A stretch of DNA of 64,000 nucleotides from Crocinitomicaceae bacterium (lineage in GTDB: Bacteria; Bacteroidota; Bacteroidia; Flavobacteriales_D; Crocinitomicaceae), in the NCBI GenBank assembly GCA_018402525.1, contig JAGYIR010000014.1, positions 1 to 64,000 on the forward strand, read 5' to 3'. The position numbers were made by a program, and so were the translations under genes. Below, in pieces: positions 8,027-17,750 of this stretch. Below the pieces are notes generated by a model that was given only the letters and a program-made list of their open reading frames with translations, did not search any database and was not told the origin of the DNA. The number at the start of each line of letters is the position of its first letter. Position 1 is the first letter of the stretch.

Positions 8027-9589
8027 ATGAAAAAGATGAAAATTACTTTAAGTGCTTTCTTAATAGCAAGCACACTTTTAAACGGTGCGAATGTTAACGC
8101 GCAACAAGCTGGTGACATTGATGTTAACTGGGCAACAAATGGATGGTTAATGGATGACCATGTTGCCAATGAAGGAGAGATCTTCACGAGTATAAAAAAA
8201 ATAAGCAACGACCGCTTTATAATGGCCGGCTATTCAAATGATGCCAATATGAACATGCTTTTAGCAATGTACAACTCCGACGGGACTTTAGATGTTAGTT
8301 TCGGAAATCAAGGTGTTACCACAATTGATGTATCGATTGGAGCAAATGATGCATCATTTGACATCGTTGAGCTTTGGGATGGGAAAATCTTAGTAGCTGG
8401 TTCAACAACTGGTGCTCAATCGGTTGAGTTGGTTGTATTGCGTTTACTTGCAGACGGTCAAATTGACAATTCATTTGGAACAGCAGGTCAGGTAAGATAT
8501 GACGCAGGACCAGGTAGCTGGAGTATTCCATCGACAATCGCAGTTTCTGGTAGCAACAATATTTTTATTGGCGCATCTATATTCACAGGTGCATCATCAG
8601 ACTTCAGTGTCATTAAGCTAACGCAAGGTGGAGGATTCGCTGCCAACTTTGGAACAAATGGAATTGCAACTATTGTAGAGAACTCTTCGGATGATGATAT
8701 CAAAGCAATGCACATTACTGCTTCAGAAGAAGTTATCTTCGTTGGTAATATTGATTTCGGAGCGACACAATCCGGCGTTGTTGCGAAACTCGATGTAAAC
8801 GGTGATCTTGATGTCACTTTTAACACAATCGGATTTGTTGAATACGATAACTCAACCATGAATTATTTCAATGACCTTATCGTGGATGACATGGGAGGAA
8901 TTATTGTAGCAGGACACGAAGGAAGTGGTGACAATGTAGACGGATTAATAATCAAATATATTTCGGACGGTTCTCTTGACTTACCTTTTGGAACGAATGG
9001 TAAAATTGTCATGGATATTGGAGCTACAAACGGAATTTACTACAATCAAATCGCTGAAAAAGCAGATGGGAATTACATTGTTACTGGTCAAGCGTATGGA
9101 CAATCAATGAATCAGATTCATGCATTCGGTTTTGACCCAACTGGAGAATCTGACTGTGAAATGAACTGTGCTGGTGTTTATCATGACTTTACAATTTCGG
9201 TAGCGAGCATGGAGCAGACACTTCTTGAAGTCATGAATGACGGTTCAGTACTAACAGGTGGTTACTTAACAAGCCAAGATTTTACTGGAGAAAACATGTT
9301 CTTGGTGAAATTACTAACGGATGTTCAACTGGCTGACGTAAATAATTTCGGTGGTGGAGCCAACATCCTTTTGTACCCAAATCCTACATCCAATAACTTT
9401 ACAATTGACGGAGTTAATGCATCAGACGTATTAAACGTAACCTTGATGGATATGAACGGACGCATTCTTCAAACGTGGAACGGAGCAGCTTCTTCAAGCT
9501 ATGAATTGAACAATGTCTCCACTGGAAATTATATCGTACAATTGGTTACGAACAAAGGCACTGCAACAAAACGAATTGCAGTAAATTAA
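8027..9589 (+). CDS. Secreted delta-60 repeat protein with T9SS type A sorting domain
   Basis: A 520-aa exported protein. The signal peptide is residues 1-25 (MKKMKITLSAFL... NVNAQQ). Residues 30-430 carry repeats of the delta-60 type (G..D.SFG..G motifs such as DGTLDVSFGNQG, DGQIDNSFGTAG, NGDLDVTFNT, DGSLDLPFGTNG), which form a beta-propeller-like array. The last 75 residues (LLYPNPTSNNF to KRIAVN) are a T9SS type A C-terminal sorting domain, so the protein should cross the outer membrane and be released or anchored on the surface. The binding partner is unknown. A strong terminator follows. The next gene is a hybrid regulator, but no functional link is shown. Confidence 0.88.
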   Translation: MKKMKITLSAFLIASTLLNGANVNAQQAGDIDVNWATNGWLMDDHVANEGEIFTSIKKISNDRFIMAGYSNDANMNMLLAMYNSDGTLDVSFGNQGVTTIDVSIGANDASFDIVELWDGKILVAGSTTGAQSVELVVLRLLADGQIDNSFGTAGQVRYDAGPGSWSIPSTIAVSGSNNIFIGASIFTGASSDFSVIKLTQGGGFAANFGTNGIATIVENSSDDDIKAMHITASEEVIFVGNIDFGATQSGVVAKLDVNGDLDVTFNTIGFVEYDNSTMNYFNDLIVDDMGGIIVAGHEGSGDNVDGLIIKYISDGSLDLPFGTNGKIVMDIGATNGIYYNQIAEKADGNYIVTGQAYGQSMNQIHAFGFDPTGESDCEMNCAGVYHDFTISVASMEQTLLEVMNDGSVLTGGYLTSQDFTGENMFLVKLLTDVQLADVNNFGGGANILLYPNPTSNNFTIDGVNASDVLNVTLMDMNGRILQTWNGAASSSYELNNVSTGNYIVQLVTNKGTATKRIAVN

Positions 9590-9607
9590 GTAGTTTAAGC
9601 AGGTAAG

Positions 9608-9645
9608 TTGACCTGAAGTATTTTACTTCGGGTCAATTTATTATA
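9608..9645 (+). terminator. Intrinsic terminator after the delta-60 gene
   Basis: TTGACCTGAAGTA (9608-9620) pairs with TACTTCGGGTCAA (9624-9636) around a 3-nt loop with one G-U pair, followed by TTTATTATA. Confidence 0.8.
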
Positions 9646-9692
9646 CTACTATTTTGAATTTATTATTTTTACCAAAAAGGGGTTAATTGAAT

Positions 9693-12281
9693 ATGATCAA
9701 CTATATTAAGGAAGCTTTATCACCAGGTGGAACGCCTCAGCGCTACCTTATTTGGGTGAGTATCATTTTAACGTTACAAGCCGTATCTTCAGTTGTCCCG
9801 TCTCCATTATTTTATGATGCTTCCTTCAATTTCCCTCACCTCTTGTTGGGAAGTATAGTTATTATAAGCGTTGCGATAAACTTTTTAAAAAAGGACAACC
9901 ATCGCATTATGGGCGCTTACATACTTTACATCATTGGATTAGGTGTTAGTACCATCACTATTTCAATCGGAATTACTTCACTTTCTGGAATTATCTTCAT
10001 GGTTACTTGGTCAATGACACTTTTCATTGCTGAACGAAGAGAGTACATTTCCTTCTACCTTGTGACAATTTTTATGGTCTTGATGCTTGCAAGTACTGTC
10101 ATTTTACTGATGTACGAACCTACATTCAAAGTCAACCAAAATTTCCCTGTACTGATTACCGGTGCGCTGCTCACTGCAATAAATATTTACCTGGTTTACG
10201 CAGATTTTGGTCTTGAAAAAAACTTCTATAAAGAGTCGAGAAAAGTCTATGCAAACCTCGAAGCTTTGAGCAAAAAAATGTCAGAAATCCTATCTTCTAA
10301 AGGTGAATTGAAGCACTTGTTAGGCTTGGTGTCAGAAGAGTGTATTCCATTGCTCGATCTGGAAGATTGTGTGATTTATCTCTACGATGAAAACAAAGAT
10401 AGGCTGATACAAGTTGCGGCATACGGTAACAAGCTAGCGGAGGATAAAGCAGTAATCAACCCTTTAGAATTGCGTCCGGGGGTAGGTGTTGTTGGAAGCT
10501 GTTTTATTCAAGGAAAACCAATTCTTGTGAAAGAAACGAGCACATTTCGTAATTATGTCGTCGACGATGCGTTGCGGAACTCTGAACTCTCTGTTCCCAT
10601 TATCAGCGATGGGAAAGTTATTGGTGTAATCGATTCTGAACATTCGAAAAATGGTTTTTTCAAAGAGCGTCATGTGCAAGCCTTTACCATCATCGCAACT
10701 TTTTGTGGAATTAAAATTACAGAATATAATGCAAGAGTATCTATCAAACAGGCTGAAATAGCAAAAGTAGAAACAGAAAAGTACAAAGAACTGGATGAAC
10801 TCAAAAATCATTTTATCACCAATATTTCGCACGACCTTAAAACTCCGCTTTCTTTAATTAAAGGTCCAGCGCTACAAATTAGTGAGCAAACAACGGAAAA
10901 AAACACACAGAAACTGGCGCAATACATCCTTAAAAATACCGAACATCTGCTGAAAGTCGTAAATCAGCTACTCCAACTCAACAGGGTTGACAAAGGACTG
11001 AACGAACTGTATATCGAAGAAGTTAATGTAGATACGTTGATTCAGAAAATTGTCAGCCAGTACGAAGGATTGGTGACCAGCAAAAACATAAAACTGAAGG
11101 TATCGAGTGATCCAGTGGTACTCAGGACGGATACCTTTCGATTGGAGCAAATCATTCACAACCTGCTGCACAATGCCTTCCGATATTCTCCGATGAACAG
11201 CGAAATCACACTTTCTGCCAAAGTGGTGGTAGGAAATAAACTGGAGATAACTGTGACCGACACTGGAAAAGGCATCCCTGAGGAGGTCAAAGAAAAAATA
11301 TTCGAACGGTTCTTTAAAGTCGATGTCAATAATCACGAAGGAACTGGAATTGGACTTTCATTGGTTAAAGAATATGCTGAAGCCATTGGTGGATCGGTTG
11401 AACTTGATAAAACCTATGTTTCTGGTGCTCGCTTTGTGATTACTTTACCCATTGAGAGTGCATTGAAAAACACGCCGAAGTCTGGTGAACAGGATCATTT
11501 GGAGCAAGAACAAGTATCCAAACCCATCATGGTGATCGTCGAAGACCATCCGGACTTAAACAATTTCATTTACGATTATTTTGAGCAAACTTTCCTATGC
11601 TTTCAGTGCTTTGACGGATCCGAGGGATTAAAAAAAATCAAAGAAGTGGAACCTGATATTATCGTTTCCGACTTGATGATGCCGCATACCGATGGTAAAA
11701 CGATGATCAAAGCAATGAAACAGGAAGAGAATCTAGCGCATATTCCGATCGTTGTGTTAACAGCAAAGGGACAAACCGAAAGTAAAATTGACTTGTATTC
11801 AATTGGCGCTGAAAACTACTTGGTCAAACCCTTTGACATCCTTGAATTGAACGCCATTGTTACAAGTATACTTTCACAACGTCAACGGCTTAAATTGCTA
11901 TTTCGAGAAAATTATTTCCCCCCCATCGAAAGTTCCCATTTGGTTGAAAAGGAGGAGCAAAACACGTTCATTCAACAGGCGATTGCTGCAGTTCACACAC
12001 ACCTTGACAACAGCCAATTTTCGGTGGCACAGTTGATGCAAGAACTAAATTTAGGTCGTAACAAACTTCAACAAGAGATCAAGGAGCAAACGGGGCTAAC
12101 TCCAGTTGAGTTTATTCGCTCTACGCGATTAATCGAGGCTAAAAAGCGGCTTGAAACTTCCGACTACACAATTTCCGAAGTAGCTTATGGTGTAGGATTC
12201 AATAACTTATCATATTTCACCAGAAGTTTTAAAGCAGAGTTTGGAATACTTCCAACAGAAATAAAAAAATCTATAACTTAA
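9693..12281 (+). CDS. Hybrid two-component regulator: 7TM-like/GAF/HisKA/HATPase/REC/AraC-type HTH
   Basis: One-protein signalling system of about 862 aa. Residues 15-170 contain about six hydrophobic helices. A GAF-type sensor domain follows (about 185-345), then HisKA with phospho-acceptor His380 in SHDLKTPLSLI, HATPase with N-box (HNLLHNAFRYSP) and G-boxes (DTGKGIPEE, GTGIGLSL), and REC with phospho-acceptor Asp660 in VSDLMMP and KPFD. An AraC-type DNA-binding domain closes the protein (FSVAQLMQELNLGRNKL... GFNNLSYFTRSF). The chain resembles the HTCS hybrids of Bacteroidetes but with a cytosolic GAF sensor instead of a periplasmic propeller, so the ligand may be intracellular. ATG 9693 is preferred to TTG 9687. 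No polysaccharide-utilisation genes are adjacent. Confidence 0.9.
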   Translation: MINYIKEALSPGGTPQRYLIWVSIILTLQAVSSVVPSPLFYDASFNFPHLLLGSIVIISVAINFLKKDNHRIMGAYILYIIGLGVSTITISIGITSLSGIIFMVTWSMTLFIAERREYISFYLVTIFMVLMLASTVILLMYEPTFKVNQNFPVLITGALLTAINIYLVYADFGLEKNFYKESRKVYANLEALSKKMSEILSSKGELKHLLGLVSEECIPLLDLEDCVIYLYDENKDRLIQVAAYGNKLAEDKAVINPLELRPGVGVVGSCFIQGKPILVKETSTFRNYVVDDALRNSELSVPIISDGKVIGVIDSEHSKNGFFKERHVQAFTIIATFCGIKITEYNARVSIKQAEIAKVETEKYKELDELKNHFITNISHDLKTPLSLIKGPALQISEQTTEKNTQKLAQYILKNTEHLLKVVNQLLQLNRVDKGLNELYIEEVNVDTLIQKIVSQYEGLVTSKNIKLKVSSDPVVLRTDTFRLEQIIHNLLHNAFRYSPMNSEITLSAKVVVGNKLEITVTDTGKGIPEEVKEKIFERFFKVDVNNHEGTGIGLSLVKEYAEAIGGSVELDKTYVSGARFVITLPIESALKNTPKSGEQDHLEQEQVSKPIMVIVEDHPDLNNFIYDYFEQTFLCFQCFDGSEGLKKIKEVEPDIIVSDLMMPHTDGKTMIKAMKQEENLAHIPIVVLTAKGQTESKIDLYSIGAENYLVKPFDILELNAIVTSILSQRQRLKLLFRENYFPPIESSHLVEKEEQNTFIQQAIAAVHTHLDNSQFSVAQLMQELNLGRNKLQQEIKEQTGLTPVEFIRSTRLIEAKKRLETSDYTISEVAYGVGFNNLSYFTRSFKAEFGILPTEIKKSIT

Positions 12282-12470
12282 CAACTTGGTTAGTAGTTAG
12301 AATTTTTCAAAGATTCACCACTAAAAACAAGTTACTAGGAGCTCCACGTTTCAAACAAAATCTCAGCCGTTACAATTCCTTACTTCTATAATTGCCATTA
12401 AACTAGAAGCCCTCTTTTTAAATTATTTCTAAAATAAACTTGAAAACATTTCAACCTTTTTTAGTAAGTT

Positions 12471-12478
12471 TACGTTTG
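12471..12478 (+). promoter_or_regulatory. -7 promoter box of the T9SS cargo gene at 12506
   Basis: TACGTTTG matches TAnnTTTG exactly, 27 nt before the ATG. No clear -33 TTG is present at 19-21 nt. Confidence 0.5.
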
Positions 12479-12505
12479 TAATTAATAAAATAAACCTACT
12501 TAGAT

Positions 12506-13189
12506 ATGAAAAGAACTCTACTATTGCTTTCATTTGTGTCATTTGGCGTATACCAAGCCAACGCACAATGTACCATTACACCTTCTTGCACTCCTGATGC
12601 TGCGACTGGATATTGCAGTATGCCAGATCCAGCGACACCACTTCCTGACGGAGAGGTAGGAACGCCCTATTCTACTGTGATTCAGATTTCTGTTGGAACC
12701 ACAGCTTCTGGAATTAACGTAACCAATGCTGAGATTACAGGAATGATTTTACCAGCCGGTTTAAGTTATTCATTGAACCCAGCAAGTGGTATTATCCCAG
12801 GTGGTTCGAATGGATGTGTTGAAATTACAGGTACGCCAACTGCTGAAGTCACAGCGGGAACAGCGACACTTCAAGTAGTTGGAAACACTGATTTTGGCGC
12901 TATTCCAATTGATTTAGATTACACTATCACGATAAACGCGGGTACAGCTACAATTACTGAAGTAACTTCACCAAACTTGTTTTCGTTGTTTCCAAATCCT
13001 GCAACGTCTGATTTGACAGTTAAGGTGACAAAACCAATGGAAATTGAAATTTTCAACGTGTTAGGTACGAAAGTGATTTCTGAGTCCATCAAGACTTCTA
13101 AAACATTCAATGTTTCGAACTTAAACTCTGGTGTTTATTTCGTTGTCGATAAAGCATCTGGAACTACGCAAAAATTGATCAAGCGTTAG
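12506..13189 (+). CDS. Secreted Ig-like protein with T9SS type A sorting domain
   Basis: A 227-aa exported protein. Signal peptide at residues 1-20 (ending NAQ). Residues 25-150 form a putative immunoglobulin-like beta domain (LPDGEVGTPYS... ILPAGLSYSLNPASGIIPGG... ITGTPT), close to the He_PIG type often found in surface proteins. The last 70 residues (NLFSLFPNPATSDLTV to TTQKLIKR) are a T9SS type A sorting domain. Several cysteines lie in the N-terminal 30 residues of the mature chain (CTITPSCTPDAATGYC). It follows the hybrid regulator gene by 224 nt with its own promoter. Function unknown. Confidence 0.82.
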   Translation: MKRTLLLLSFVSFGVYQANAQCTITPSCTPDAATGYCSMPDPATPLPDGEVGTPYSTVIQISVGTTASGINVTNAEITGMILPAGLSYSLNPASGIIPGGSNGCVEITGTPTAEVTAGTATLQVVGNTDFGAIPIDLDYTITINAGTATITEVTSPNLFSLFPNPATSDLTVKVTKPMEIEIFNVLGTKVISESIKTSKTFNVSNLNSGVYFVVDKASGTTQKLIKR

Positions 13190-13210
13190 TCTAAAATAAA
13201 TATTGTATAA

Positions 13211-13244
13211 AAAATGCGTTGTGGTTACACAACGCATTTTTTTT
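13211..13244. terminator. Bidirectional intrinsic terminator between convergent genes
   Basis: AAAATGCGTTGTG (13211-13223), loop GTTA, CACAACGCATTTT (13228-13240), with A-run on the left and T-run on the right. It can end both the 12506 gene and bshA. Confidence 0.88.
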
Positions 13245-13258
13245 GACTGTTCACCTAT

Positions 13259-14377
13259 TTACTTCAATAAACGTTCATAAAGGCGTTCGTATTCGCACAC
13301 TACCCTTTCTATATCAAATTCTTGTGCACGTTTGTAGGCATTTGCCTTGAACTTAGCATGAATCTCCTTGTCCATTAGCAGGAATAACGCATTTTTAGCC
13401 ATATCGTCAATGTCGCCCACATCGGATAAAAATCCTGTTTCTCCGTGAATGTTCACTTCTGGAATCCCACCAGTATTCGAAGAAATCACCGGTACGCCTA
13501 ATGCCATAGCTTCCAACGCTGCGAGACCAAAACTCTCTGTTTCAGAAGGCAACATAAATAGATCTGCCAGTTCGAGCACGTGTTGTGTATCCCGGACCTT
13601 TCCAATGAATGTCACACGGTCACATAAATCAAGCTCTCGACACAATTGCTCCAAGGTATAACGCTCAGGACCGTCTCCTGCAAGAATCAATTGTGATTTC
13701 ACTTCTTCGTTGACTTTGCCAAATACTTTCAATACATCCTGCACACGCTTTACCTTTCTAAAATTTGAAACGTGACAAAAAATTGGTTCTTCATCCAATG
13801 CAAAACGTCTTCGTACACTCAAATCGACTGGTTTCAAAGGCTCAATTGGAATAAAATTAGGTATTACTTGAATCTCTCTATCCGTCGAAAAATGCTCGTA
13901 GGTGTCTTTCTTTAAACTCTCAGAAACCGCTGTGACTGCATCGGATTGATTTAAACAAAAGGTAATGACAGGTTCAAAGGAAGGGTCTTTCCCTACAAGC
14001 GTAATATCTGTCCCGTGCAAGGTTGTAACAAAAGGAATAGTAATTCCTTGTGATTTTAATATTTCTCGTGCCATAAAAGCAGCAGAAGCATGAGGAATAG
14101 CGTAGTGTACATGTAAAATGTCTAGTTGCTCATGTTTTGCAACATCTACCATTTTACTTGCCAGTACTGTTTCGTAAGGTTCGTAATCGAATAAAGGATA
14201 ATCGGATACTGTAACCTCGTGATAGGTGATATTCTCTCTAAAACTTCCCAGTCGAACAGGTTGTGAATAGGTAATGAAATGAATCTCATGTCCCTTTTTC
14301 GCTAAGTATTTTCCTAACTCCGTTGCAACGACTCCACTTCCTCCATACGTTGGGTACAATACAATTCCAATGTTCAT
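13259..14377 (-). CDS. bshA: N-acetyl-alpha-D-glucosaminyl L-malate synthase (bacillithiol synthesis)
   Basis: GT4-family glycosyltransferase that joins UDP-GlcNAc and L-malate in the first step of bacillithiol synthesis. The N-terminal YPTYGGSGVVATELG motif (residues 8-22), HVHYAIPHASAA and TTLHGTDITLVG are diagnostic of BshA, and the C-terminal GT4 donor site is seen as LPSETESFGLAALEAMALGVPVISS. Length of 372 aa is normal. The bshB and bshC genes are not in the window. It stands alone between a T9SS cargo gene (convergent) and the GH3 fusion gene. Confidence 0.92.
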   Translation of the reverse strand: MNIGIVLYPTYGGSGVVATELGKYLAKKGHEIHFITYSQPVRLGSFRENITYHEVTVSDYPLFDYEPYETVLASKMVDVAKHEQLDILHVHYAIPHASAAFMAREILKSQGITIPFVTTLHGTDITLVGKDPSFEPVITFCLNQSDAVTAVSESLKKDTYEHFSTDREIQVIPNFIPIEPLKPVDLSVRRRFALDEEPIFCHVSNFRKVKRVQDVLKVFGKVNEEVKSQLILAGDGPERYTLEQLCRELDLCDRVTFIGKVRDTQHVLELADLFMLPSETESFGLAALEAMALGVPVISSNTGGIPEVNIHGETGFLSDVGDIDDMAKNALFLLMDKEIHAKFKANAYKRAQEFDIERVVCEYERLYERLLK

Positions 14378-14493
14378 ATTTTTCTATTTTGATGAGCTCC
14401 GTCATAAAAGACGCTTCCAAATGTATCGAATATTCACCCGAGTAGAAAGTTAAATCAAACTAAAATGATGAACGGTTTAAATGCTAAATAACT

Positions 14494-17418
14494 CTATTTT
14501 TTTCGTGCTTTCACCGCCTGATAGATAATGTCTTGAATTTCAGTACGTATGTTCAACTTGACAATCTTCCAATTTTCAGCATCTGGGTAAACGCGGTTGG
14601 AAAGAAAAACATAATTTACGTTGTACTCAGGATCCGCCCATGCCAATGTTCCGGTAAATCCTGAATGACCAAAGCTGGAAAGCGAAACATGACTGCTTGC
14701 TGGACCACCAACACGATTGGTCGTTGGTTTATCAAACCCTGCTCCCCTCCTATTCGACGGGCAAAATTGACATGCCGTATACGCATCCACGACATTTGGT
14801 TTTAGATACGATTCACCCCCAAAACTTCCTTTATTGAGGAAAAGCTGCATCAATTGTGCTAAATCCGATGCATTGGAAAAAAGTCCTGCATGTCCACCTA
14901 CTCCTCCCATCATCGCAGCACCCTGATCATGCACAAAACCATGAATTTGTTGTTTTCTATAAATCTGGTCATTTTCAGTCGGAGTTATTTGCTCCTTCGG
15001 AAAATAATTCAGCGGATGGTAACGCATGTGCTTCAATCCCATGGGTGCATAAAACTCATCAAACACATATTGATCCAATGATTTTCCTGTTTTCTTTTCA
15101 ATAATTTTTTTGACAAAATAATATCCAACATCAGAGTACTTGTACTTCGGAGCAATCATCGTGGTTTGAAGTATGTCTTTGTAAATTTGATCAGAATATC
15201 CTGATCTAATCCATAAATTATCTGCAACACGGGTATCGAACTCATCCGTTTGCGCGGAGGCGTATAATTGTGGGCTCAAATTACCTTCCACCAATGTTTT
15301 CGTGTAAAATGGAATCCATGGTTTTAATCCTGCTTGATGGGCCATCATGTTCTTTACACGAATGTTGCCGTAGGAAGTCCCACCAACAACCTCTGGAATG
15401 TAATCATTCAGCGTACTGTCCAGCGAGAAATTACCTTGAGACTCTAGGCGCATTAGCGACAATGTAGATGCAGCAACTTTTGTAATCGATGCAATGTCAT
15501 AAACATCTGTGTTTTGCACTGGTCTCAAAGTGTCGTACGTATGGTGGCCAAATGATTTTCGGTAAATGACCTTTCCATCGACAGCCACAACTATTTGACA
15601 CCCAGGAAACGCACCTTCTTTGATACTTCGTTCTACAACCGCATCAATTTCTTGTAATTTCTCTCGAGAAATGCCTAATTCCTCTGGTTGAGATTCTTTC
15701 AAACGCCCAGCAGAAGGGACTTTAACCCCCAATCCTCGCTCCCAAGTTCGATCAATCATCATGGGCAGTTTACCAGTGCTCTCGTACGTTCCCATCAAAA
15801 ATTGTCCAACGCGATTCATTGCCAAGGGGTGATTCTCGTAACCAACAACGATACTCTGAAACCGAGCTAAATCCTCGTTTTTCGCCAGTGCGAATGGATT
15901 TCCGAACAGCACCAGTATATTCTTCGTGGTTAAAGGCATTCGTTTCACCCATTCTCTCCAATTTTTTGGCATGCCGTAATCGTTCTTAGAAAGCACTGTT
16001 GATGCATGAAATGATGTAACAATGACATCGTAATTTTGGAGTGAATCGCCAAGTGCAGCAATCGCTTCTGTTGCATTATTGAAGTTGACATGCCTAATCG
16101 GTGCTACTAGATCCATGGAAGTGTTGAAGGGCTCCTCACCTTCTCCAATGCTCACGTGCAACATACGCTGGTCAAAACGTTTAAAAGGCAATAACTCATC
16201 TTCGTTTTTAATCACCGTAACAGCCTTTTCATACACTTGCTTTTTGGTTAATTCGATTTCAAAACTGTTGTATTTCTTTACTTTTGCTGGAGCGATAATC
16301 GCTTTGTGTTTTGCCATCAATACTTTTCGGCAACGGTTGTCGATTTCATCCATGGCAATTTCACCCTTTTCGACCTTGTCCTGTATGGCTTGAATTGCCT
16401 CCGTAACGCTTTCTGGAAACAGCAAAATATCACATCCAGCTTGAAATGCCTTCACAACGACATCCGTTTTTCCATAACGATCTGCAACCGCCTTCATTCC
16501 AAGTGCATCACTGATGACTAATCCTTTAAATCCTAAATCTTGCTGTAAATATTTTTTAATTGTCACTGCTGATAGACTACTAGGTGTTCCCGATGGATCT
16601 AACGCTGGCACATTCAAGTGACCGATCATTACGGAAGAAGCGCCAGCTCTAATTCCAGATCGAAAAGGAAAGAAATCGATGGCGTTGATGTGCTCAAAAC
16701 TATTGTTGACAACAGGTAAATCTATATGGGAATCGACTTCCGTATCTCCATGTCCCGGAAAGTGTTTGATGCTGGTTAATACACCTTGTCCCTCCATTCC
16801 CTTCACAGTCGCTTCCACGTGCGCGGCGACTTCCTTCGGACTCTCGCCGTACGATCGAAAGCCAATTACCGGATTGTTTGGATTGCTATTGACATCTGCC
16901 ACAGGCGCAAAATTGATATGAATTCCCAATTCACGGCATTCTTGCCCCATCATCTCCGCGATGCGTTTCGTAAGCACGGGATCGTTTGCTGCTCCTAAGG
17001 TATAATTGTAGGGGAATCGTTCTTCACCTGATAAACGCATTTGAACGCCCCATTCAGCATCCATCCCAACCAACAATGGGATTTTCGCCTTGCCTTGAAA
17101 ACGATCGATGCAACTCACTAAATTCGTTCTATTTCCCTGAAAGAAAATAATTCCTCCCACCTTGTCTTCCGTTATATGCGCATCGATCTCTTTAAAATGT
17201 GTTTCATCTTTTTTTGAATACGCCGCAACCATAAAAAACTGACCAATTTTTTCTTTCAAGGTCATCGCATTCAACTGCTCTTCGACCCAGCCATTTGAAG
17301 TCACCTTTTGTTCCTTCGTTCGCACGGCTTTCTCCATTACTTTATCCGATGCTACAACCATGGCTGCAACAAAGAGCGGAAGGACAAAAAGGATGATTTT
17401 GGAGAGGTGTTTCTTCAT
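14494..17418 (-). CDS. GH3 N-acetylglucosaminidase-like / serine beta-lactamase-like fusion
   Basis: A 974-aa envelope protein with two enzymes. After a signal peptide (from MKKHLSKIILFVL), residues 45-380 are a GH3 NagZ-like domain: IKHFPGHGDTEVDSH holds the catalytic His/Asp loop and LVISDALGMKAV the nucleophile, about Asp304. A linking region follows, and residues 590-970 are a class C/penicillin-binding-protein-like domain with Ser644-x-x-Lys647 (ASITKVAAS), the YSDVGYY tyrosine motif and a late HSGFTG motif. This fusion is known in Bacteroidetes and is probably used in peptidoglycan recycling. The ATG at 17418 was chosen because the upstream TTG at 17454 is the -33 promoter element. Confidence 0.9.
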   Translation of the reverse strand: MKKHLSKIILFVLPLFVAAMVVASDKVMEKAVRTKEQKVTSNGWVEEQLNAMTLKEKIGQFFMVAAYSKKDETHFKEIDAHITEDKVGGIIFFQGNRTNLVSCIDRFQGKAKIPLLVGMDAEWGVQMRLSGEERFPYNYTLGAANDPVLTKRIAEMMGQECRELGIHINFAPVADVNSNPNNPVIGFRSYGESPKEVAAHVEATVKGMEGQGVLTSIKHFPGHGDTEVDSHIDLPVVNNSFEHINAIDFFPFRSGIRAGASSVMIGHLNVPALDPSGTPSSLSAVTIKKYLQQDLGFKGLVISDALGMKAVADRYGKTDVVVKAFQAGCDILLFPESVTEAIQAIQDKVEKGEIAMDEIDNRCRKVLMAKHKAIIAPAKVKKYNSFEIELTKKQVYEKAVTVIKNEDELLPFKRFDQRMLHVSIGEGEEPFNTSMDLVAPIRHVNFNNATEAIAALGDSLQNYDVIVTSFHASTVLSKNDYGMPKNWREWVKRMPLTTKNILVLFGNPFALAKNEDLARFQSIVVGYENHPLAMNRVGQFLMGTYESTGKLPMMIDRTWERGLGVKVPSAGRLKESQPEELGISREKLQEIDAVVERSIKEGAFPGCQIVVAVDGKVIYRKSFGHHTYDTLRPVQNTDVYDIASITKVAASTLSLMRLESQGNFSLDSTLNDYIPEVVGGTSYGNIRVKNMMAHQAGLKPWIPFYTKTLVEGNLSPQLYASAQTDEFDTRVADNLWIRSGYSDQIYKDILQTTMIAPKYKYSDVGYYFVKKIIEKKTGKSLDQYVFDEFYAPMGLKHMRYHPLNYFPKEQITPTENDQIYRKQQIHGFVHDQGAAMMGGVGGHAGLFSNASDLAQLMQLFLNKGSFGGESYLKPNVVDAYTACQFCPSNRRGAGFDKPTTNRVGGPASSHVSLSSFGHSGFTGTLAWADPEYNVNYVFLSNRVYPDAENWKIVKLNIRTEIQDIIYQAVKARKK

Positions 17419-17423
17419 AGTTT

Positions 17424-17454
17424 CAAAAATACGGTTTGCAAAACGATTTTTCAA
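17424..17454 (-). promoter_or_regulatory. Promoter of the GH3/beta-lactamase fusion gene
   Basis: TTG at 17454..17452, 20-nt spacer, TATTTTTG at 17431..17424: an exact match to the Bacteroidetes consensus. The box ends only 5 nt before the ATG at 17418, implying a leaderless or nearly leaderless mRNA. Confidence 0.75.
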
Positions 17455-17639
17455 GGTGCTCCCATCTAATTATTCACAATGAAATGACGATAAAGTGTAA
17501 TTCTTTGAATTCGCTTCATCAGGTCAAAAATGATTCCAAAATTCGATTAACATCAAAATAGTTTCAAAAGTTCTAACCTCACGCAAAGAATGCGACCTTT
17601 CTGAACAGCGTGTCTAATGAGAAGGATGGTAGTTATTAA

Positions 17640-17680
17640 ATATCGTAATATTCAAATATCGAAATATTGCGATATTTGAA
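17640..17680. repeat. Two interlocked inverted repeats upstream of acs
   Basis: ATATCGTAATATT (17640-17652) faces AATATTGCGATAT (17663-17675) with one mismatch, and TTCAAATATCG (17651-17661) faces CGATATTTGAA (17670-17680) perfectly. The two palindromes overlap and exclude each other as hairpins. They lie 71-111 nt before the acs ATG in the divergent region with the GH3 fusion gene, so they may be an operator or a leader structure. I see nothing else in 17455-17750 beyond the promoter of the divergent gene. Confidence 0.55.
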
Positions 17681-17750
17681 TCTCCCTATCCATCGAGGAT
17701 TGACCATAACTCACATATTTTTTCTATTTTTAGTTTAAAATAGCAGATTC

